DNA of 64,000 nt from Lytechinus pictus (Eukaryota > Echinodermata > Echinoidea > Temnopleuroida > Toxopneustidae): positions 39,242,373 through 39,306,372 of the forward strand of contig NC_087251.1 in assembly GCF_037042905.1 (NCBI RefSeq), written 5' to 3'. Every line of letters begins with the position of its first letter. Position 1 is the first letter of the stretch. Shown here piece by piece: positions 11,004 through 22,129 of the stretch. The translations under genes and the position numbers were made by a program. The notes under the pieces were generated by a model that was not told the origin of the DNA, ran no database searches, and was given only the letters and a program-made list of their open reading frames with translations.

Positions 11004-12718
11004 GGCGGATCCAGGGAGGCCAGGGGGCCCGCCCCCCCCCCCCCCCCCATTGGCGGAGCAAAAAAAAGGGAAAGAATGAAAAAAGGGGAAAGAAGGGAAA
11101 AGAGAGGAGAAAAAGAAAAGAAAAATAAGAGGAGGACTAGTGAATAAAATAAAATGAGAGGAAGACTTGAAAAATAAAACAAATCTTTCATGTCACTATA
11201 TATAATATTTTTGCTCGCGCTTCGCGTACGTATTGCTTGTTCTATGATACATATCTTGCTGATATAGAGCTTAAACTATCAACTTTTGACGTCAATATCA
11301 AAACATATTTCTACTCGGACATCGAGCATTCAATATTTTGTTTGATTTACAAATTAATCTTTAAAAAAGAGCTTTGTAAAGTGTCCGTTTTATGGACAGG
11401 TCTGTATATGAACATTTTCGGTTCGTGCTGCGCGCTCGCATTATTTGATCTGCCAAGTATCTATCCTCTTCGTGTATTACATAAATTTCCAAAAATATCC
11501 CTTTTCAGGTCTGATTATCAAAACGTAACAGCTGGCGCTGTGCGCTCTCATTTTGATTGAGTTATTTATACCTCTATAATTAATTCTATAACAAACTTCT
11601 TAAAATCCCCTATTCATGACAGTTTATCAATGACAATTTTCGGCTTGTGATTTGCAACAATAATTTCAGAATGGAATGTCGCGCTTAGGGAGATAGGAAT
11701 AGGAAGATATTCATCATTTACATATGATGGCAAATGTTCTTAGAATGTCGCATCATTTATTAAGTGCGATCCATATCCACTTCACAATTTTCCTATACAC
11801 AGTACTTGAAATGGTGCTTAAATTTACTCTTTTTCAGCTTGGAATATCAAATATTTAAGCTCTAAATTTAGACCTATAGAATCTGGGTATTCTAAATACA
11901 TTTTTTTTATCATAAGTCAATAATGCCAAGATTCTAGGTCTAAATCTAAAACACGCGCACAAATGTTTATTGAGATACACAGCTTGTTCTTTATTTAAAA
12001 CGTTATAAAAGTTAACTATCCAGTTTCAGATCAGAATATCATAAATTTTCTGCTCACGCTTCGCGCTCGCATTATATTTGTATACAGGAAGATACCAAAT
12101 TGCCAAGTTTTCATGATTTACAAAGCATGAATAGAGAGAGTCTCGTTTTTAGGTCACTGACTCATTTTTTTTCCGCTCGCGCTTTGCGCTTGCATCAATC
12201 GATTAGTTATATACCCATCCTATTCATGATTACAAAAAGTGCTTAGAATTCAATTTTTTTAGTTCAAAACGTAAAAAAAAAAAAAAAATCAGCTCGAGCT
12301 TCTCTCTCGCATTATTTGATTGTTGAAATATGAATTGTCTTCATGGCTACCTACAAATAGTTCTTACAGGTCACTTTTCGATCAGGCTAGAACGTACATT
12401 AAAACTTTATTTAGTTACATACGCATCTTGCTCAGGATCATAAACATTGCCCAGAATGTTCCATTTTCAGGACAAAATACATGAAATAAAAAAAAAAGAA
12501 ATTAGCTCGCAGTTCGCGCTCGCACTTTTTAAAATAGGGCTTATGACATTATTATATTATTATGTTGGGTTAAAAGAATAAAGCTATAGTGACGGTTAGG
12601 ACTATACCACTTCTAAGAAACAAACAAAAATCAATTTTGAGCGGCTGATAGGGGATAATATGGGTGAAAAAAATTTCACCACCCCCCCCCCCCCCTCTTA
12701 TGGGGGGATCCGCCCCTG
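11004..12718. repeat. Mobile-element-like repeat with CGCGCTTCGCGCTCGC words, copy B
   Basis: The left end AGGCGGATCCAGG and right end GGGGATCCGCCCCTG form short inverted termini. Inside are poly-C, a purine tract and seven palindromic words (about 11213, 11420, 11530, 12050, 12173, 12289, 12503) embedded in a diverged unit of about 108 bp containing a CCCTTTTCAGG-like segment and TGATTATCAAAAC. No open frame resembles a transposase. Confidence 0.65.
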
Positions 12719-14930
12719 TGTATACCTCTATTGTAATTCTATAACATCATTATTATTATTATTATTATAACTTCGTTATCAGATAATTTTCGTCACTTGA
12801 TAAAGAGTTGCAGCGGCACTCGAAAGCTCGTGAACTTGTAAGCTAGTGAACACTTTTTGCGAGAGTGATCACGAATTTCCTTGTTGACCATAGTAGATTG
12901 CGAGACAAATGAATACCCTCTAGCGATTATTATTATTATTATTATTATTACTTTCATTATTATTTTTATTCATTATCATAATTATCAATAGCATTATCAT
13001 CATCATCATCATGGTCATATATTTGCATGAATTAGGGATTACAACATGGTCCAAACTCACCAAAAATATCTCATTAAAATAAAAAAATATTGTTTCATTT
13101 TTAACAAAAATCTGGAGGTTGAAAAGAATTGTACTGAACAACACTGTCTCTCATTGATTTCATGTTTAAAATGACTGTAGTCTTAACATATACCTTTTGA
13201 TATAGCTATTAGTGATACAGGGGATAGATTAGCCTATTATTCTACATGTATCTGTATTAAAAAAAAAACTAAAATGTGTTTTTTAAAGGAAAGGCAGTGT
13301 ATATGGGCCCCTGTTTTACTAATTGGAAACATAATTTCTGCGGTATGAATGTATTGAGTATAGTGAATTAGTCAAGTGGTCCCCATGCATATTACATGTA
13401 CAAGACTACACTGCTCAGAATTTTGCATTGTGGGTAATGAACCTGGCCGGATAGTTAAAGGCTTAAGGCATATAGGGTTATTAAGGCATGCTGGTTCGTA
13501 TGTCCTTGAAGCTCGTCAATCCACAACAGTTCTGACTCTCAAACTTTCAAAACTTGAGCAGGCCTACACTAAAATAAAGAAAAAGCTAATTGGGTTAAAA
13601 ATTGATAATAGGTCTAATTAGAGAAGAGGTGAGAGGGAGATGGAGAGAAGTGGGGGTGGTGAGCGAAAGGGGGTGGACAAAAGAAAGAGAAAGAATATGC
13701 AGAGAGATAGGAAAGAAAACTTAAATTGAGTCTCTGGTGATCTATTAGGGAGAAAGACCGTACGATAGCTGGCGCTAGACCATTGGTGGCAAACTGAGAA
13801 AAGCCAGAGACATGCTCAAGCCCGACATCGGTATGGTGATCACATCCCCATTCACTTTTCTCCCACAATAATGTCGCGTATGTGTGTGTGGGAGGGGGAG
13901 TAAGGACTTTAGAAAGGAATCCATATTCAGATTGAGGCATTCATTGACATACAATGAAATCATTGGGTTATTTCATTTTCTTTTTCAACAACCAAATCAA
14001 TGCTAAACAGTTGTAAATGATTAATATCAATACAAACAAATTACTATAAACTCATATCATCATTTCTAGAACTAAAGAATTATACATTTTATGAATAACG
14101 CTTACATTGTTATTTTTCAATTACCTTGGTTCGGTTTTCATAAAAACATTGGTTAGAACTATAAAGAATATATATAACCAACCACGAGCTTATGTAAGAC
14201 ATGTAAGAGGAAGGGGCACGGAGGCAGAGTACCCCCTTCCCCGACAGAATTTCAATGACCTTTTTAAAAGGAGCATATATAGGCGGACAGCCAGAGAAAG
14301 AAAATATTTTCATGGAGGGCCTACCACCTCCATTATATAAAAAGGAAGCTTTGACTTTCTTCAAATTATTAGGGAGGGAGACAAATAGATTTTTTAAAAA
14401 GAGTTCCCACACCAGCTTCGACCGTATCTTTTTATCAACTCATAATACAGGCAGTTGCGTATGAAGAGAATCGTGTTCAGTCATAGAAATTTGTCAAAAT
14501 TTAGAAGTGAACACATTGAAAACTCACTGAAGTTTTAATGTCAAAGTTTTTTTTAAATATTTTACTCAAGCATGACTACTCAATATTCTATTCAATCTAA
14601 TCTTTAGAAAACGTGTATGAACACTGCCCCAGGGCAATTTTGGAGGAAAAAAATTATTGAAATTCTATTTCATTTATTATTATTTATTAGGGTGGATTCA
14701 TGATTTTTCTATTTTGGGTTATATTCAAATTATTCCAAATTAACACATGTTTAATGTCGGTAATTTAATGTATGGTGTTGTAAATATTTCATTGTTATTT
14801 TTTCTACTTTCTTCATTTTTCATATATTTATATATTTTTACTTTATATGTATACATATATATCCAGATTGTAGCCGGGTTTTGGGGGTAATTTGTCTTTA
14901 TATATTTTTACTGCGCCAAGAAATTTGTTG
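12719..14930. other. Intergenic DNA with short microsatellites; no gene recognised
   Basis: Contains (ATT)n runs near 12748-12770 and 12927-12955 and a CATCATCATC run near 12998. ORFs at 13376-13621, 13614-13940 and 14107-14412 show no domain and overlap each other on both strands. An upstream exon of the kinase gene starting at 16201 could lie here, but I cannot identify one. Confidence 0.45.
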
Positions 14931-14949
14931 CTAGCCAACATCCTTTATT

Positions 14950-15235
14950 ACGTAATTTTCCCTATTATGACAAACCACGTGCTGGATACGCATGCGCAGC
15001 GCTCGTGTGTCTCTCATTGGACCAAAGTATTTTGACGTCAAAAGGAATTTGCGGATTATGCCCCAACAAACTTTACTACGCATAGAGTTGGATAAATCCA
15101 TAGAGATGTATACTAATTTAGTATATATCTCTATGGATAAATCTAACTCTATGTTACTACGTAATTTTCCCGATGAAGACAGGGCATGCGCGTGTTTCTT
15201 ATTGGACCAAAGTTTTGTGACATCACAAGACCGTT
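14950..15235. promoter_or_regulatory. Direct duplication carrying CCAAT and CRE-like motifs
   Basis: Two copies in direct order share ACGTAATTTTCCC, a GCATGCGC-type word, ATTGGACCAAAGT, and TGACGTCA (first copy, perfect CRE) or TGACATCA (second copy). They are separated by the 73-bp palindrome at 15081-15153. The arrangement resembles a promoter and lies about 1 kb upstream of the first detected exon of the plus-strand kinase gene, but promoter function is inferred from motifs only. Confidence 0.35.
15081..15153. mobile_element. 73-bp palindromic micro-MITE with 8-bp target duplication
   Basis: The arms CATAGAGTTGGATAAATC and its near-complement enclose a short AT loop. The element is flanked on both sides by the identical octamer TTACTACG (15073-15080 and 15154-15161). 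An 8-bp duplication is typical of hAT-superfamily insertion. No coding capacity. Confidence 0.75.
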
Positions 15236-16200
15236 GCGATGCAACCATTATCATTTCAGCATTATCGTCATTCTGTGATATGATTCTTTAGAGTATCGTC
15301 TGTTTCTTCAAGAATCTCTTCATTTTTTCTAGACTAATTTCGTTATGGATTGCTCAAATATCAAGTAAAAACTTATTTTTATTTACAATTTATGTGTATC
15401 AGTGGAATTGTAAACATGATTTTCAGTCAGGTATTCTCGTTCTACAAAAATATATCTCAAAGTGCGCATTTTCTTTTATACATTACAAATGTATCAAAAT
15501 GTTTCTAAATAGATTTAGAATTATTTATAGTTTTATATCATATTTCTTTGCATTTATATTCTTTTTATTTGTAATTTATGTTCTTTTGTTATGATATCCA
15601 TTTGAAAATATATAAAGAGCGCCATTCATTAATCTTAAGATAACTCAGACCTGCAAAAATATTTTTTTTATCTTGATTTTGATTGATGATTCTGTTGTTT
15701 GTTAAAAATCTGTTTGCTCTATATAAAACAAAGTATGTTGTTGCTATTGTTTTTATCATTTTCGTTCTGATGATTATTACCACCGGTACCATTTTTATAA
15801 GATTTAGATAATAATAATTCATTCATTTATTTATTATCGATTCGGCAATTACAATATACAATAAAAATTTCAACAAAATATGAATAGGGGCAGAGCCGTA
15901 GAAGGGTACTTGTAGCTTAGCTGCCTGGGTATGGGAAAAGCTAACTTGATAACTGTGACCCGAGGGTCTCCCTCCCCGACCAAGCTACATGTACCCAGAA
16001 TTGGTCTGTGATAATAATAATTGATAGAACATTAAAAGGAAGATAAATACACAAATAAACAACTAATAAATTTAAAGCAGAGAAAATAAATATAGACATG
16101 ATTGATAATGTGGGATAACATTACAACAACAATAATAATAATAATGATAACAATAACAATAATAATGATAATAATAAAATAATTATGATTTTTGTTTCAG
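15162..16200. other. Region upstream of the first detected kinase exon
   Basis: AT-rich with several long T-rich ORFs lacking domains. A small hairpin pairs GGGTACTTGTAGCTT (near 15904) with AAGCTACATGTACCC (near 15983). An (AAT)n/(AATGAT)n tract runs about 16131-16190 and abuts the acceptor of the exon at 16201. A 5' exon of the kinase gene is expected here or further left but was not identified. Confidence 0.45.
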
Positions 16201-16270
16201 ACGTTCAAGTATTCGTGATCGTGTTGATTATACACCTGCTTTCCGTGACGTCATATCTCATGGAGACAAA
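16201..16270 (+). CDS. Kinase gene, earliest exon detected
   Basis: Preceded by TTTTTGTTTCAG and followed by GTGAGG. After one leading base it gives 23 open codons (RSSIRDRVDYTPAFRDVISH, then G-D-K) and ends in phase 0, matching the start of the next exon. Being short and without family support, it is less certain than the other two. Confidence 0.6.
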
Positions 16271-19200
16271 GTGAGGAATATTATAATTATATTATTTTGG
16301 AACTTCAATTTCAACCCTTTCAGTCATCTCTTTCTGATGCGTAGATTATCTATACATTTTTAACACTAATTTTATTTTAATATTTTTGTAAATATTAAGA
16401 CACGTTATTTCTCCCCTATCTCTCTCCCTCTCTCTTCTAAGGGGTAAACTTGCAAAGGAGATTAGTGAAAGTTAAAAAAAAAATAGAAAAATAAGAAATT
16501 CATTTTTTTTTAATTATCTAATATTTCTAAAGTGCAATTCCACAGGCATAATGTGCTCAAGGCGCTGAATTATGAAGTTTTAACAATTTTAAAAGTTGTA
16601 TGGGAATTTCAAATTGACTGCATATAACTTTTGTCATCGTGATGTGATGTAGGATAACTCCACCATAATGCTCTATTACATAAAATGACTCAAACGACAT
16701 CTTCCAAAATTTTAGTAAGAATCAAAAATGCTTTTTTTTTTTCATGAGGACTTATCATTCTTGTTATGCTGTTTACTTTCCCAGGGGAAAAGGCGCTTAG
16801 GTAAAAATGCCTTCAGCACTGTTCTCGACAAGTGTGTCCGATCTTCAGACTTCACGTCCACACAGCAAGGACAGGAGGGAAGCTCAGACCAATTCCTGAT
16901 CAAACCTGATGAATTGATCGTGACTACCAATAAAGCCGAGACAAAAATCTCTGATCAGCAAGAAGAATGGTGCAAAGTCATTTCTCGGACTTGCAATGAA
17001 GGATCCAGGATCCTGCATCTTCTTAAGCCAAGTGACTTCACCACTTCATTGAGACCAAGTTCCAGTTCGGAGGAAGACTGGTTCTCCGCCTCTACTTCTA
17101 ATAGATCAGCTGATCCCAGTGTCCCTCTGGTGTACCTTTTGAAACCGTGTGACTTGAAACCAGTGAGATCCAGCGGTTATTCCTCGGTGAAGTCCAACCC
17201 AGAAGGAGACAATTTTCCCCGAGAAAACAGTATGGTTTTCCTTCTCCGCCCTTATGACTTCAGCCTCAGCAGAACTCTGATCTCTTCGTCTTCAAAGTTT
17301 GCTTTTGAAAAGGAGACAAATCTCTATCAAGACGAACTTATCAGACCAAGAGACATCAGCCAAGGTTACCCAGCCTCTTGCCAAAAGAGGTTCTCAGCAT
17401 CTTCTTCGATCAGGGTGTCTTTTCTCCGACCATGTGACATCACAAACTTTGGAACCGGAAGTACATCGTCTGGGCTTCATGTAGTCCTTCGAAAGGAAGT
17501 ACTTCAAGCGACACGACAGCTTCATCTGCTCAGACCCTGTGACCTCACCGGATCTCCAAGCACTTTTCACAGGGTGGCCTACGTGTCTAGTCGATCCGAG
17601 CTCGCGCCATCATCTTCATCCTACTTCTCGACTTCTAGTCACCTACTAGACAGCTTCCATGAAAGCGTCTTCTCTGATGTCACAACTTCTCCAGAGATAA
17701 ACGAGTCGAGTTTATCCGGATACCTCTCCCCAGCACCTATTGGATATATGCATTGTACAGCAAGCTACTCCTGCAAGTCCCATGGGTAAGCTTAAAGTCC
17801 TAAAGATGCAATATCAAATCATTCTACTGTTATGGCATTTCGTTCGCCTTTTAAATGTTATCAGACAAAGGAACGGATCGAATATTAATATAGGCACTGT
17901 TCACCTTAAAGTGATCATTTCACTTTGTTCTGATTTAAAAAATTCTTCTTTTGGTTCCTGAAAATGGGCTAAACATTAGGCTTATAGTGTAAAAATACCA
18001 TCCCAAAAGTTTCAAAGTATTATATTTACAGGATCAATTTTAAAACCTTGGAGATGTAAACCAAAGTTTGAAATAATTGGGAGTTGGTTTCAATGACTAT
18101 GTGTATACAGGGAATCTGTGCACCACAACACATTAATTCTAGATGAACACAGCATGACCTACATACAGTGTGTACAAGGTATACACTGAATGTACAGTGC
18201 AGCTAATAGTGTGTGTATAGGAGATACACACAACAGAAGGCAGTCAAAATAGCCAACGGATTTTATGAATTGGAGAAAACTGGTCATAAGCTGAACCCGT
18301 CTACTAGACGGTTCTCAAAATCAGGCTTATAAATTGCTACTTGTATCTAAATTAGAGTTTTTCATCCTATATTGTGGTCTGTTTCAGGGTTTTTGAGGAC
18401 AAATACAGGCACTCATACGCACGTTTCAACTCAGTTTGAGAATTTTTTAAATCAGCTGCTCACAAAGTTAAACGATCCCTTTAATCTTGAAAACACCGAA
18501 AATTTTAATCTTCCTTTTTTGGAAATAAAGTGACAGATTGCTCGAAGTTAAAAAGAAAAAAAGGTAACATTTAAAGCAAATTATTGTAATTTTAGCGTCT
18601 TTGTAAATTGAAACAAATAATTGAAGTCAATTAAGATGTGAAAATGTCACAACTAAAATATTTCAGATGTGACGTTGATTATCAAAATTATAACGCTTTT
18701 TACTTTAGGACAAGATAGCTTTCTAGAAATGTGTCATTCAAATACGGAAGGGATAGATTTGATATCAATAAAAGTAACTTGCCACATTTCTTCCCTTCAG
18801 ATCCTGGGATCAATCCACATCATGGAGTTCCTCTGTTTCGCCAATCTTTTCACCAGTGAAGAGAACTCCAGATCTTGAGGATCAGACAATGGCTTCCATT
18901 TCCCTGTCGAATACCACCTTTTCGGTACGTCACCTCAATGATCTGACAGCTTGGAACTCATCTTCCCATGAAGGGTGTGAACTTGGACGGGGTGTCCATG
19001 GATCAGTTCATCTGTACAAGCGCAGGGATACCGGGGAGCCAGTGGCACTCAAAGTACTTTCTCTCCAGAAAGATTCCATCAAGCGTTACAAAACAGTTTG
19101 TCAGCTTAAGAAGGAAGTGCACTTCCAGGAACTTGTCAGCAAGTCCCCTTATTTCCCAAAGTTATTCGGGTGCCTCAGGCTTGATGAGGATAGGGTTGGA

Positions 19201-19737
19201 ATGGCCATGGAGTTTGTGGGTGATGAAGTCACTGGAAAGAGCACAACCCTTTACAAGGCTCTAACGGATGGTCAACCAGCACTCACCAGAAAAGATATGC
19301 TCTTGATTGCTTCCGACGTTGTCGAAGGACTACAATATTTGCATGACCGTGGTGCTCTTATCAATGACCTAAAAAATGATAACATCTTAATCAGGAAAGA
19401 ATATGGCAAGTGGCGTGGAGTCTTGATCGACCTTGGACAGGCCTGTGCCATTCAGGCTCCCATTAGGTACAACTTCTCTCAAAGAGAAAAGCAAGAATAT
19501 CTGCTAATTGGGCGTTACGGACATATCGCCCCCGAGCTTGCATTGAGCCATCAACCAACTTCAACCGCCAGTGATGTCTTCCAGGTTGGAACTGTCTTCA
19601 TAGAGCTTGGACAAATGTTCCAGATGAATGAGATCTATCAGCTTGGTTGCATTTGCTGTAGTATAGCGCCCTCTCGACGTCCTGGGCTTCATGATGTTGC
19701 TCACTGCCTTGATGCAATCATTACAAAGTACTTCTAA
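16201..19737 (+). CDS. Repeat-motif protein kinase gene (three exons seen, 5' end not found)
   Basis: The exons 16201-16270, 16785-17785 and 18801-19737 join in consistent phase (0, then a codon split 2+1) across GT..AG introns to a TAA at 19735-19737. The product has a Ser-rich region with seven L-[IL]-[KR]-P-x-D-like motifs, then a protein kinase domain of about 260 residues at the C terminus. The kinase has a Gly-rich loop (GRGVHGSVHLYK), the VALK lysine, a catalytic loop INDLKNDN in which the usual H-R is replaced, DLGQA in place of DFG, and an APE motif. Retained Lys, catalytic Asp, Asn and D-x-G predict activity, though this is inference. I do not recognise an orthologue; the C-terminal kinase resembles lineage-specific kinases of invertebrate deuterostomes only in general. 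No signal peptide or TM helix is seen in the exons found. The upstream exon with the initiator ATG is missing. Confidence 0.8.
16785..17785 (+). CDS. Kinase gene, LxPxD-repeat exon
   Basis: A 1001-nt open exon between TTTCCCAG and GTAAGC. It encodes seven copies of an L-[IL]-[KR]-P-x-D-hydrophobic motif, at about 16893 (LIKPDEL, a variant), 17019 (LLKPSDF), 17137 (LLKPCDL), 17242 (LLRPYDF), 17337 (LIRPRDI), 17419 (FLRPCDI) and 17528 (LLRPCDL). They are separated by 27-42 residues of Ser/Thr-rich linker. The linkers look disordered, so the motifs are probably short binding or modification sites. Reading upstream to the in-frame ATG at 16728 crosses the acceptor and is probably intronic. Confidence 0.85.
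17786..18800 (+). other. Intron of the kinase gene
   Basis: GT..AG intron with donor GTAAGC and acceptor TTTCTTCCCTTCAG. It holds no recognised element beyond GTATACA-type short repeats near 18105-18235. Confidence 0.7.
18801..19737 (+). CDS. Kinase gene, terminal kinase-domain exon
   Basis: The exon begins one base before the codon series SWDQSTSWSSS and carries the entire kinase domain to the stop. Key codons: VALK lysine at 19051-19053, catalytic-loop Asp at 19366-19368, D of DLG at 19429-19431, then GRYGHIAPELAL. The Ser-rich leader continues the composition of the preceding exon, supporting the join. An intronless kinase domain is unusual beside the intron-rich neighbours and may point to retroposition of the domain, which is inference. 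Confidence 0.88.
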
Positions 19738-20264
19738 TCGTTTTCGGACTTTCATCAAAATGATATGCAGAAAGACAACAACCCGAACTGCATGGTCTAA
19801 AATAGCCAACAATATCTGCTGACCTAACAAACCAAAAACAATAACAAACATCTTCAATGGTTTACGATTGCGTCCAAGACAAGTTATCTGCCTTTTCGTA
19901 TATAGATAAAAGTGTTTTCATATATTAATGAATTTGCGTCCAGTCAATTTGTTGCTGTCTAAAACCAACCTTTCATTTCTCGATATTCTTGACATAATAA
20001 CTTGGATAGAAGATTAAACAATTGTGAGTTTAATAGTCAAATTGGAATATTATAGAGAGAGGGGGAGGGGGCATTCGAAGAGAGATTAGATGTTATATTA
20101 ATTTTCCGATTGGGAAAACGAATGTTATTTTTAATGGATGGTTTCGAATATATATGTGAAACAATGTCACTGTCTTGAACTTCACTAACTCTAGCAGTGC
20201 CACTACTACCACCACAACCGTCATCATTATCACGATCACTTCCATCACCACATCCGTAATCACC
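19738..20264. other. 3' flank of the kinase gene
   Basis: Presumed 3'UTR followed by spacer. No canonical AATAAA was found close to the stop. A CCACCACC/ATCACC-rich stretch runs near 20200-20264. Confidence 0.4.
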
Positions 20265-20434
20265 ACACTGTAAAAAATGAAGTGCTAATTTAGCACTTAC
20301 AGTGCTTGTATAGTGACTGCACTACGAGTGCTGATTGTCTAGTTTAAATTTGAACTAAAAAATCAGCACTCGTAGTGCAGTCACTAAATACAAGCACCTT
20401 TAGTGCTAAATTAGCACTTCATTTTTTAAAGTGC
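20265..20434. repeat. 170-bp foldback MITE
   Basis: CACTGTAAAAAATGAAGTGC at the left pairs with GCACTTCATTTTTTAAAGTG at the right. The arms continue through GCTAATTTAGCACT and ACTGCACTACGAGTGCTGA and their complements around an AT-rich centre near 20352. No coding capacity. Confidence 0.85.
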
Positions 20435-21692
20435 ACCATCACCACCACGATGACCTCTCCCCCTTCCATTTCTATCACCATTTCTGGATCTGCCTAGAAG
20501 TCTTTCCACTTCCTGTCCTTCTCTCAGGAGTATAAGCAATGCCTTTTAAAGCAGATACGAACAAATGGCGCCATCTCGAGATCTCAACTTCTCATACCTG
20601 GCCAATTTTCTGACCCATAATGCTAGTGTAGTCTAGTAATATAGACCCACTTGAATGATAACATGCTAATTAACTACTCAATACATTTATACCGCAATAA
20701 TAATGTTACCAAGTAGCAAAACAATTACCCTTCCTCTCAAAACATTTTAGTTTCTCTATACAAATACAATAGGTCAATTTATTCTCTGTAGTATTAGTAG
20801 ATATCTGCAAAACGTATATTTAAGACTATGTATTTATAACACACAGTCAATGAGAGACCACACACAGATCACTCCCCCTTTAAGATCCCAGATTCACAAT
20901 TTTGTGAGAGAAAAAAAAAGCACAGCTGATATTCCTTCCCTTTCACGCACTCTCTTTTGTTCCATTTTTCTTCCTCTTGTTCTTCCTTTCTCTCTTAATT
21001 CCCTTTCCTTTCTTTTCGTTTTCGGCTTTCCTTTATTCTCTTTCTAAATCTTTATTTCTTCCTTTGTTGCACGTATCTATTGAAAAGTCAAAAGCTCATA
21101 AGCTTTACATATTCCTGTATTGTACGTATATATTTAATTAACACACCACCATAATCATGATTATGAAATATAGATACAAATATACAGGTATATACAGTAT
21201 ATACAATACTACTTATACTACGTTATATTGATAATCGGAAATAATAGCGGATGGTTTCAAGCCGTTGGTTAAATTTGCATTAAAAACAAACAGGGATTCT
21301 TTAAACCCACAGGCCACATAGTCTGCTGTGCAAACTCTTCACTCGACATGCTCGAGTTAAGGGTCTGAGTTGCGGCCGACTCATGCCTTGTGTACTGAGA
21401 AACAGCAAGTTTTGTATGTGCTAGTCTTTGCATGGAGACACACTTGTTGATCAAAGTTTCAATTAGGGTCTGTGCCTGCAGACTACAGGACACAGAAGGT
21501 AAGTTACTTGGTTGAAAATTTAAGAAGATATATTAGAGAAAATGTGATCAACCATTTTATCAACAAAGTGATGGGTCGATTAGAAAATACATTATAGCCG
21601 CCAAATCCTAAAGTGATAGAGCGGTAGCAGCTTCCCAAAGTATTTGTATACAAAATGTCTCTCTTAAAAAGTCCTTTAGACGCATCATTTAT
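20435..21692. other. Spacer between kinase gene and Jagged stop; includes presumed Jagged 3'UTR
   Basis: The two genes converge here. A pyrimidine-rich tract lies at about 20930-21065. On the minus strand a good acceptor (TTCTGTGTCCTGTAG) precedes an open stretch at 21269-21496; this could be an alternative 3' exon or chance. No further gene is supported. Confidence 0.4.
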
Positions 21693-22129
21693 TCAAGTGG
21701 GTTCCTTTTCCGATCTCGGTCTAGGCCTCCTGACTCCCCGCCGTTTATTTGACCTTCTGTTTGTACGATTCAAACGTTCAAAATCAGGTACCAAGTAGCC
21801 AGTCGCCACAGGCTCATTCCCCTTGACATCGTTCATGTAATGTCGGGCGTGATCATCTGTGAATGAACAGGACGCCTGCGACATCGACGACTTATCAGAC
21901 ACTTTATCTTCGTCGATGATGTAATTATTGAGGGCTCGATGAGTGGTCGTCTCCGATTCCACGATGCTCTGATCGTTCCCTGTTAGGATGTGAAGCGGTA
22001 GGGACAGCGGAGGTGGCGGAGGTGGTGGTGAGCCGTGGCAGCGAGATCGTCGACGACCAAATGCGATAATAGTGAAGCCAAAGAATGATATCGCTAACAA
22101 AACGACCATATACGCGAGGATTAGAAGTC
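21693..22129 (-). CDS. JAG/Ser: Jagged exon 25: TM helix and cytoplasmic tail
   Basis: [19 protein letters not shown] begins a single TM helix, followed by the stop-transfer GRRRSR, a poly-Pro run (seven Pro), and a Ser/acidic tail ending [12 protein letters not shown]. The tail is about 110 residues. It lacks the hydrophobic PDZ-binding terminus of vertebrate Jagged1. The acceptor ends ACAAAG after a T-rich tract. Confidence 0.85.

Noticed and set aside
16728..16784. ATG at 16728 as the true start of the repeat exon
   Set aside because: It precedes a strong acceptor, and the upstream exon at 16201 joins in phase at 16785.
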